A stretch of DNA of 64,000 bases from Epichloe hybrida. Taxonomy: Eukaryota > Ascomycota > Sordariomycetes > Hypocreales > Clavicipitaceae. Position 1 is the stretch's first letter; every line of letters begins with the position of its first letter. The translations under genes and the position numbers were made by a program. Location of the stretch: positions 248,001-312,000 of the forward strand of contig JAFEKR010000029.1 of NCBI GenBank assembly GCA_019022495.1. Direction: 5' to 3'. The notes below the pieces were generated by a model. The model was not told the origin of the DNA and made no database searches. It saw only the letters and a list, made by a program, of their open reading frames with translations. Below are positions 1 through 7,525 of this stretch, piece by piece.

Positions 1-102
1 GGGGGGTTCGACAAAAGGCGTTAGTTCAGCCATGGGCGTGGGGGTTCTTCTTCTTTCAAAAAAAAAACCCCCAAATAAGAAATGATGAGAAACGAAACGC
101 AC

Positions 103-549
103 CCCGGATGGCTTCCAGCGCCCCCATCGCATCGTCCGCCTCCAGGTCCCGCACCGTCTTGCCCATAATCAGCGCCAATTCCACCTCGAAATGCATCTTG
201 ACGCCCCCGGGCCGCAGGCACGGTCCCTCGCCCGGCAGGACAATGGAAGAAGGCGGCTTGAGGAAGAAGAAGGGCTGCTTGGGCTTCATGTTTTGCAGCT
301 CGGCGATGTGGTCCCTAGGTGTGAAGGCGTTGTTGGCACAAACCTCGCCTCGTGTGTAATGACCCCGTGTGTAATGACCTCGTGTGTAATGAGACAGACC
401 TGTGCATGAGAACAGGGGTGATCGGGGGGGGGGGCAACAACGTACGCGTAGTTGCGCCCGATGCAGACCACCTTGCCAGCTTGCCTGAGCGCAGAGGCGG
501 CTGATGGCGCGGCGGCCGTCGTGGCCATTGTTCGGCGGAGGGCGAACAT
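103..549 (-). CDS. fahd1: Acylpyruvase / fumarylacetoacetate hydrolase-family protein (FAHD1-like), 3' part missing
   Basis: FAHD1-type enzymes cleave acylpyruvates or decarboxylate oxaloacetate and are usually mitochondrial. Two exons are visible on the minus strand: 446-549 and 103-314. The intron 315-445 (GTACGT...CTAG) joins them as IGRNYADHIAEL, the conserved family start. Exon 2 carries FFFLKPPSS and HFEVELALIMGK, whose two Glu residues match metal ligands of the family. It ends at a GTGCGT donor in phase 1 and the next exon lies beyond the window, so the third metal ligand is not seen. The N-terminus (MFALRRTMATTAAAP) is Arg/Ala-rich without acids, fitting a mitochondrial presequence; the second Met (residue 8) is an alternative start. 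Family is confident; exact substrate is inference. Confidence 0.85.
351..395. repeat. 15-bp tandem repeat x3 inside the FAHD1 intron
   Basis: Three near-identical copies of CGTGTGTAATGACCY lie head to tail (351-365, 366-380, 381-395), wholly inside the first intron of the FAHD1-like gene. Confidence 0.85.
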
Positions 550-1081
550 TGCCGGGTTTTCGAAAATGGCCAAGCACGATGTTGCACGATGTTGCACAAT
601 GTTGCACAATGTGATTGACGGGCGGGCGGGCGGGCGGGCGGGCTGGGGGACCGGTCGTTGTCGACAAGGGACGAGTGAGTTGTTGGTGTGAGTTTGGCAT
701 GAATGAGGAAGGGTATGAAGCCCCCGGGTATGAAGGGTATGAGATGAGGTACAATGAGATGAGAGCCGGCTCTCGGAGGTGGTGTGGTGACTCGTGAGCG
801 AGCTCCCACTCCTCCCACCCACCTGCCTCGGACCAGGCTGGACGGGGCAACGTGCAAGTACAGTGGGGTGTACACAGTGTAATGGGGGTGCGTGGACTTC
901 AGTAATCATCGTACTCGGATACATACGGAGTATGTATGTACACGCCATCTTTAACATCTTCATCTCGTTTCTCTCCCACGCTCAATAATCGAGTAATGCT
1001 GTCGCCTGGCAATGCAATTTCCGACCCTCTTCTCCCCAATGCAAATTACCCTCACAAGGTCTGCGCGTTGGCTTCTTCTGT
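550..1081. other. Spacer: FAHD1 5' side and cullin-3 3' side
   Basis: No gene seen. It holds a 10-bp repeat x4 (574-613), a GGGC run (about 619-643) and one TACGGAGTA motif (924-932). Both flanking genes are on the minus strand, so it should contain the FAHD1 promoter and the cullin-3 3' UTR. Confidence 0.6.
574..613. repeat. 10-bp tandem repeat x4
   Basis: Units 574-583 and 584-593 are GCACGATGTT, 594-603 is GCACAATGTT and 604-613 is GCACAATGTG. The array lies 25 bp upstream of the FAHD1 start codon and is followed by a GGGC microsatellite. Confidence 0.9.
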
Positions 1082-3992
1082 CTAGGCTACATATCGGTAC
1101 ATGGACGGTGCGTCTTCCTCATCCGGCCGTTCTAGATATTCTCGCACAATCAGATCCTCGATCCGTTTCTTGATCAGCGAAACTTCAGGCTTGAATCGCC
1201 CTGCGAGCTGGGAGAGAACCTCGATCACGAGTTGCGAGTGACTGAGCTCCTTTCGAGATCTGGACCATCATGTTAGCAAAGGGGGGGGCACAAATAATGA
1301 TAAAAACGATGACGTGGGCTGGCTTACTTCATGATTCTCACAATGGCGGCATCCACAATGTGAGCTCTTGTCTGATTATTCTTCTCTTCGGTACTCTTCC
1401 TCTCCTGCGTATCTTCGACCTTTGAAACGGCATTGATGATGGGCGCCTTGATTCTTACCGTCTTGCTCTGGAAACTTGAGTTAAAGGTAAACTTGTCGCC
1501 GGCCTTGACAGATTTGGTGGCCGGGTCTTTGGCCAGCACGCGGGATTTTGGGGCGACTGCGATAGCTGTCAACGCTCTCATGAGGTCCGAAGTAGAGATG
1601 TTGGTCTTGGCTTGGATTTCCTCAAAGGATAGACTTTGGCCGTCGTCAACATCGTTGAACAACAACATGATGACCATGGCAAAGGTCGGCACGTTGATCT
1701 CATATCGCCTCTCCTTGGCCAACGCACCCGACTTGCCCGGAAGGGCAGGGAAGACACATTTGATGTCTGCGCTTCCAGTAGTGCCAATCCATGTGAGTTT
1801 GCGACCGTTTCTGTTTGTGAGGTAGAACTGCTCAAAGCTGGTCTGGAGGCGTTGAATATCGGGCGGGTAGTTGCAGGTGACACGGGAGCCGTCGCCCATG
1901 GCCGTCTGCCGGCCCATGACTTCCTGCGGCCAGTAGTTAGTGGTCAGCACGCTGACGTTGAGGTCAATGACCCTCGCGCCTTCGTTGACATTGCGGACAT
2001 GGTCGCGGTATGTCGAGGTGAGCTCTGACGACGTCACCAGATCACGGAACATGCCCTCAAATTTGCTGGTGAATTGTTGTCCCAGTTCCTGCTTCATCCG
2101 TGAAATGATTTGCTTCTCCACGTCGTGGCTTTCTGATTTGCCGTGCAGCAGTCTTCTGGCCAGGTGCCTCTGGTAATATGTTTGGAACAAATCGCGGTCC
2201 AGCAGATAGCGAATGAGAATGATTGCCTTTTCCAAGACTGCGTCCACCTCGGCCTCGGTTTTGCCTCTGATGCCTCTCTTCAAGTTATCGTCAATAAATA
2301 AAGACACATATTCTGAGCTTCGCGAAAACATGTTGATAAAGTCGGAAAAGCTCTTGGTCAGCGATGTCTGGATCACAAGGTCATCCTGGAAGCATCGCGT
2401 CAGCAGATTGTCGAACTTGTCCTTGAGCCGCAACACGTCGTCGACCCATTTGATAGCAGCCGCGGTTTGTTGAGCCGCGGGATTCAGATTCTTGGCTTTT
2501 TCTCCTTCGCCAGGCTCGTCTCCGTCTGCTTGCGCGGTTGAGAAGTCGGTGTTTCGCGAAACAGTCTCGATTTCGAGTCCCAGCTCGACGACCCGCTTCT
2601 GCAAAATGATTCGCAGAGACGTCTTTTCCTCCTCGACCCTCGAAATGAGCTTGTACAATATCGACAAGTCATCGAGCTTGTCATTGTCAATCATCCATCT
2701 CGGACCACTCCCTTCCATGCCCAAGAACTCTGACAGATGCTCTACGATGAGCTGCTGGTCAATCACCGAGGAGACCTTTGGAAGCGAATCCGATTCTATT
2801 GTTGTCCCGCACCGGTCAACCTCCTCGTTCAACCGCCTCTGTGTATGTCGCAGCCAAGTGCTGGCGTCGGCCTCCCGGAGCAATCGCTGGCATTCCGCGC
2901 TGTAGAAGGACTCGCTGTTGCTCAGGAAGCGGGGTTCGAAAACTGTCAGGTATAATTTGTTGCTCTCGGTCTCATCTTCGGTCTCGTACAGGCAGCTCAG
3001 CATGCGGCTGCAGCTGCGTATTAAATTCCTATCAATAACGTCCCCCTCGCGCTCCATGTCAATCTGGTCCAGCATGACGGAGATGAGAATGTCAATGACG
3101 GCGTTGCTGGAATTGGCGTTGAGGCAGGATCGCAGAATATGGTCGCGAAAAAGTGCGATTGTGGTTGCGAATATGGGAACCCGGTTGGGCTCTTGCTGGG
3201 TGTAGCCTCTATCCAGATACATGAGAATATCCGCAGTCATGTTCATCGACATGTTGTGGTCTTCCCACGTGTCTCGCAGGCCCTTGAGAAACTTTTCGCC
3301 CGTTTGGCGTCTCTCGTTGACGGAGCTCGTCAGGTTCTTGTCGACCCCGATGCTGATCAGGCTCTTGGTGACCAAGACCTCGATCTTGGGAATGACATGC
3401 TCGGCAAACCATTGTTCCTCGAACTGCTTGACCCGCTCGTACAGGACTTCACCCTTCTTCTTGAGCACAATCTTGTAAGCGGCTCTGTACAGCTCTTCAA
3501 AGGATAGTCGGCCACAGCTCTTGTTGTGGATGTCACGCAGAGCTTCCTTGAGCATGTTCCAGCAGTCTTCAAAATCGGCTCCTTCTCCAGCGCCATTCGG
3601 CTGCGGACGAAACATGTTAGCCAGGATATTCTTGCGCTTGGCTGCGCCGTGCACGAAAGCTCGGCAAGTCTGACGGCTGCAGGATGGAGTGAGCTATCTA
3701 TTATGGCAGGCAGCCGGAAGAGCACTCGCATGCTTCTGAATGGCTCTGAGCGGCTGTGAAGAAGTCTAGCCATGGTTGGAACTGGAAGCCTGAATGAGTC
3801 CCCGAAGTAGGGTGAACCACCTTTGGCGGGAGATGCGAGGGCTGCTTGTTTGTTTGCAAGGGTGGTGGGGCGGAACAGCGCAGAGTTGTGAAGTCATCAA
3901 TCAAGGTGAGGTGACAAACTTACACGAACAATTCGACGAGGCGGGCGGATGCGTCCAGCCCGAGCGCCCGCACCACCTCGTCCCGAGATCAT
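1082..3992 (-). CDS. cul3: Cullin-3, scaffold of a CUL3-RING E3 ubiquitin ligase
   Basis: Scaffold that joins BTB substrate adaptors (N-terminal repeats) to Rbx1 and E2 (C-terminal part). Exons on the minus strand: 3924-3992, 1328-3600, 1082-1259; 839 aa, phases 0 and 2. Exon 1 encodes MISGRGGAGARAGRIRPPRR, the Arg/Gly start typical of Cul3; it is separated by a 323-bp intron (GTAAGT, branch GCTAAC, CAG). Residues 24-780 hold the cullin repeats (start ADFEDCWNMLKEALRDIH) and cullin-homology domain. The last exon gives the winged-helix end (SHSQLVIEVLSQLAGRFKPE ... MYRYVA). The NEDD8 acceptor in IVRIMK is Lys781; its codon is split by the last intron. A start at the in-exon Met near 3654 would lose the true N-terminus. 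Cul3 rather than Cul1/4 is judged from both termini. Confidence 0.95.
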
Positions 3993-4682
3993 GATGGATG
4001 CACGGTTCGTTTGCAAGTGCGCAATCTATGTTTATGTCGGCTCCGATGCACGATGGAAGAGGCGGACGGCTCAGGTTCGCTCAGGCCGAGGCATATAAGA
4101 CGAGACGTCTGTCTGGACTCTGGTGACTCTGGTGACTCTGGTGTGGATGATGTGGTAAAGTGGTGGGGTACCAAGTTGAAGCCGAACAAGGACCTTGTCA
4201 TGTGTTCAGATGACGAAGACACGAAGCCCATATTCAGCAAACCCTGCGTGGAGCTCATGAGGCGCCTTGGTCCCTTCTGGTCCCTCTGGTCCCTCTGGCC
4301 CCTCTGGCCCCTCTGGTTCTTGTGAAACTAGAGAGCAACTAGAGAGCAAACAACATGGTGAAGCGTCGTCTTCAGCCCAGGCATTGGCCAAGCATATAAT
4401 AGGAATGAATGGATGGTTGAATACGTTGAATACGTTGAATACAGGTCACGGTTCACCCTTCACTGCACGCCCGGACACATGGCGGCTTTGCTGTCTATCG
4501 ATAAGGGGGGCCCTTTTTTTGCATTTTTTCCCCTTTTTTCAGTGTCCCAGACCCGCACGGTGTCACCTTTTTCCGGCTCCCGCCTCGTGATGTGGAAGCA
4601 AGCATCCAGAGGCAGCTCACACCTGCCATGACGACTTTTTGTCCCCGGCAATAGCACCAACGTATCTCCTCCATCGCCCAAC
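3993..4682. promoter_or_regulatory. Divergent spacer between cul3 and smd1
   Basis: The two genes diverge from here, so both promoters must lie in these 690 bp. Short runs resembling TATA occur (ATATAA at 4092-4097 and 4395-4400). It contains several low-copy tandem repeats, listed separately. No ORF with family support was found. Confidence 0.6.
4116..4318. repeat. Two 9-bp minisatellites in the cul3/smd1 spacer
   Basis: GACTCTGGT repeats about three times (4117-4143). TCCCTCTGG and one-base variants repeat about five times (4270-4316). A third 9-bp array, TTGAATACG x3, follows at about 4417-4442. Confidence 0.85.
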
Positions 4683-5343
4683 ATGAAGCTCGTGAGGTAA
4701 GTGCGATATTTCCGTAGTCTCGAGCACACGGCTCGCACCTCAATACATGGGCTCCGCGTCGGCTGGGTCGTCATTTTACCATGCAAGAACAGGAACTGAT
4801 CATTTTCGCGACGCTAGATTCTTGATGAAATGCGCCAACGAGACGGTGACAATTGAGTTGAAAAATGGTACGCATCTCCCTCTTCACATGCTCGCTTTGC
4901 CGCCAACGACTCCCAGACACGTGGTCTCTTGGCGTCTCTGTATAAAAATAAATCCCGAGACTCGATGCACAAAAACGCCCGCGCCGAGACACGATCGTTA
5001 ACAAACATTCCCACCTCTAGGCACCATTGTTCACGGCACCATATCGTCCGTCTCGCCGCAAATGAATACTGCTCTTCGAACCGTCAAAATGACGGCCAAG
5101 GGCCAAGACCCCATCTCCCTTGACACCATGAACATCCGAGGATCCACGATCCGATACTTCATCCTTCCCGACTCTCTGCCCCTCGACACGCTATTAATCG
5201 ACGACGCGCCAAAGCCCAAGAACAAGGCTCGCAAGGAAGCCGACCGGGGTGCTGGTGCCGGTGCTGGTCGCGGCCGCGGCGGCAGAGGTGGTGGCGGCAG
5301 AGGCCGTGGACGAGGTCGCGGGTTCGGTCGTGGACGGGGTTAA
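4683..5343 (+). CDS. smd1: Small nuclear ribonucleoprotein SmD1
   Basis: One of the seven Sm proteins that form the ring on spliceosomal U snRNAs. Exons: 4683-4696, 4818-4867, 5021-5343; 128 aa. Exon 1 is only 14 nt (MKLV plus two bases of Arg). The joined start [19 protein letters not shown] and the Sm2 segment [20 protein letters not shown] (both in exons 2-3) are near-invariant in SmD1. The C-terminus after [13 protein letters not shown] is a Gly/Arg tail (residues about 95-128), the usual site of arginine methylation and SMN/nuclear-import contacts. Both introns are GT-AG (121 and 153 bp). The gene diverges from cul3 and converges with the Mtq2 gene. Identity is certain at family level. 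Confidence 0.97.
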
Positions 5344-5863
5344 AAGCGTCTCCGGAAGGACATTCAATGGGGGTTTGCAAAGATGAAACAACTTTGGCTG
5401 AGCATGAAAACGCCGTTGTCCTGTGTCATCAACGCCACCTCTCCGCCACTATGAGACCAGCCAAGGAGGGGGATATCATCTTGCGCGGGGGTTCACACGG
5501 CATGGCGAATTGAAAACACCGACGGTGCTAGTGGCCATGTTTTTATTGGCAGATGATTCCATGGCCATGTCAAGAAGAAAGAGCAGACTCTCGTGCTGCT
5601 TCGACGATGGGGGCGAGGGTTCTATCAAAAGGTGGGAAGTGCTCTTATCATTTTGCGAACGGGGGGGGGGGGGAATTGGTCGCACAATGCGATGATACTT
5701 GGCGTTTGGGATGTTTGGCCACCAGTTTACTCCCAAAGAAAAAAAACCCCTAATCCATAGATGAATTCAACGCAAGTGGGCGTGCGTCGTGCAAATTTCT
5801 AAACAGAACGTAGACGCAGGAACATGATATGACGCATGTATGTATAGAAGCGTCTCCTCCTCA
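5344..5863. other. Convergent 3' spacer (smd1 / mtq2)
   Basis: Both neighbours end here. I see a G run near 5660-5672 and an A run near 5740, but no gene. Confidence 0.6.
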
Positions 5864-6673
5864 TCAACTTCCACTTCCATTCCCACCCCCGTGGTCCCTC
5901 CATATCCTCAAAACCTGCAGCTTCTCCCACCCAGCCGTCTTCCCACTCGAGGCCACCGTTTCAGCCCTCCATCCGGCGCCGAATCCCCGGATCCTCGCCT
6001 TGACACGCTCAGGCTTGTTCTGCGCACACAGCAACAGGTAGGCGCATCCTCTCTGTGCCAGGATCCGGGGCAACACGGCCACCAGCCTCTCCGTCGTCTC
6101 CATGCCGTCCCTTCCCCCCGCATACGACAAGCTCAGCAGGTACGAATCGTGGTCCCGGCTCGTGGTCCCCCCTCCGTGCTCGTGCTCGTGCTCGTGCTCG
6201 CCCTCGCCAAACGACGCCGGCCGCACGGGCATCTCGGGCGTAGGAACATACGGCGGGTTGAACACCAGCACGTCGACGGCGCCGTCCCTCCACGGCGTCG
6301 CCAGGTCCCCCGTGAAGGAGCCGAGAAACACGCCGCGCGAACCGGGGCTGCTGGCACTTGCCCCGGCCGCCTTGCCGACCGTGGCGACCGTGGCGCGGCA
6401 CGCGAACGAGCTCACGTCCACGCCGGCGGTGAGGACGTGGCGCGTCCCGAAGATGGCGAGGGCGTGGGCGGTCGCGAAGGCGAGGACGACGCCGGATCCA
6501 GTGCCGACCTCGACGACCAGCGCGGGGGGCGAGGACGGAGGAGGCGGGAACCGGGACCGCAGGAAGGTCGTCTCCGTGGCGGACGAGAGCGTGTCGAGGA
6601 GGAGGAAGGAATCTTCTGCGGGCTCGTAGACTCGGTCGTAGGAGACGTGCGATGTATCTGGTGTTGGGAGCAT
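5864..6673 (-). CDS. mtq2: eRF1 methyltransferase catalytic subunit Mtq2 (HemK/PrmC family)
   Basis: SAM-dependent N5-glutamine methyltransferase that modifies the GGQ motif of translation release factor eRF1; the family enzyme works as a heterodimer with Trm112. Single exon, 269 aa. Visible motifs: YEPAEDSFLLLD at residues 16-27, SAM motif I VEVGTGSG (54-61), catalytic NPPY (139-142) followed by VPTPEM, and a C-terminal LLLCAQNKPE strand. An acidic/His dipeptide tract (HE x4, residues 159-166) is inserted shortly after NPPY and makes this copy longer than usual. The ATG at 6671-6673 is chosen because YEPAEDSF follows at the expected distance; upstream in-frame sequence is only poly-Lys from an A24 tract. 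Good confidence. Confidence 0.93.
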   Translation of the reverse strand: MLPTPDTSHVSYDRVYEPAEDSFLLLDTLSSATETTFLRSRFPPPPSSPPALVVEVGTGSGVVLAFATAHALAIFGTRHVLTAGVDVSSFACRATVATVGKAAGASASSPGSRGVFLGSFTGDLATPWRDGAVDVLVFNPPYVPTPEMPVRPASFGEGEHEHEHEHGGGTTSRDHDSYLLSLSYAGGRDGMETTERLVAVLPRILAQRGCAYLLLCAQNKPERVKARIRGFGAGWRAETVASSGKTAGWEKLQVLRIWRDHGGGNGSGS

Positions 6674-7005
6674 TTCTTTTTTTTTTTTTTTTTTTTTTTT
6701 GGTTCGCTTATCTTTTATTCCCCTGACAGATGGGTTGCCTGCTGATTTGATTTTTTCGGGGGGGGGGGTGGGCTGAAGAAGTGATGATTTTTTTTTTTTC
6801 GTTGTTTCTAGGCCGACGAGGTTAAATTCGGTCTGAATGTTCGTTTTCACACAAGTCACTCCAGTCACCACTCACTCACTCGTACTTTGTACTTCGCAAA
6901 GTGACTTTTGTTTTTTGAGAAACCCTCAGGCCACGTCTCCACTTCTCACACCAATCCCCCCAAACCATTCTTCAAACCCCCAAAAGTGAGAAAAGTGAGC
7001 AAAAA
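6674..7005. other. Spacer with poly-T/poly-A tract upstream of mtq2
   Basis: An uninterrupted T24 run (6677-6700) ends four bases from the mtq2 start codon, so the mtq2 leader reads A24-GAA-ATG. Further T and G runs follow near 6759-6800. The distal part is the 3' side of the next minus-strand gene. Confidence 0.7.
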
Positions 7006-7332
7006 TCACAGCACAGCGCAGCACGCAGAGCGTCCCAAAATCCTCACGTCAACCCCCCAATCCTCCTCCTCCCCGATCCTCACCCCCCGCCCCATCCCCT
7101 CCACCACGCGAACCACGTTCCTGTCATGCCCGACGCGCAGCTGCTCCTCGGCGCACCGCGGACATGCCCTCCCGGCGGTGCGGTACATTCTCGGCGCGGC
7201 CTTGATGGGGCCCGTGTCGCAGGGCAGAAAAGTAGGGCAGTTGGAGAAGCCGAGGCCAGGTGCGCAGGGGCGCGAAATGACGGCCCATTCGTGGTGGCAC
7301 GTCTTGTGGTGGAAGTAGGTGACTTGGCACAT
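7006..7332 (-). CDS. Small Cys-rich hypothetical protein with a C-terminal CaaX-like motif
   Basis: 108 aa, single exon, ATG at 7330-7332. I do not recognise a characterised function. Nine Cys are visible, with a CPRC pair at residues 57-60 and others at 2, 12, 23, 32 and 38. With HH pairs at 8-9 and 13-14 they suggest metal binding. There is no signal peptide or membrane segment. The last five residues are CCAVL; the final four (CAVL) fit a CaaX box, and Leu at X would predict geranylgeranylation (inference). Small intracellular proteins starting MCQVTYF-like occur in related fungi as hypotheticals, from memory. It sits between Mtq2 and Yvc1, all on the minus strand; neighbours suggest no role. 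Confidence 0.6.
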   Translation of the reverse strand: MCQVTYFHHKTCHHEWAVISRPCAPGLGFSNCPTFLPCDTGPIKAAPRMYRTAGRACPRCAEEQLRVGHDRNVVRVVEGMGRGVRIGEEEDWGVDVRILGRSACCAVL

Positions 7333-7525
7333 TGTAGGATTTGCGCTTGATCAAAGGTTTACAAAAAGAGTGGGTGAGCTTGGTCGAGTTCAAGTTGGTG
7401 TTGCGTGAGGACAGCAACAATGGAAAAAGAAAAGAAAAAAAAAAAAAAAAAATGTCGGCTGCCTTGTGCACAGCAAAACAAAAAGTGAATCAACCCATCT
7501 AGTTAATAGTTCCCCTGCTGCTGCT

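Noticed and set aside
56..850. 264-aa open frame on the minus strand at the left edge
   Set aside because: It reads through the FAHD1 intron and the 15-bp repeat; only its 103-314 part is a real exon.
5840..6745. 301-aa open frame on the plus strand
   Set aside because: Antisense to mtq2, Arg/Pro/Gly-rich, and matches no family; the minus strand has NPPY and the SAM motif.
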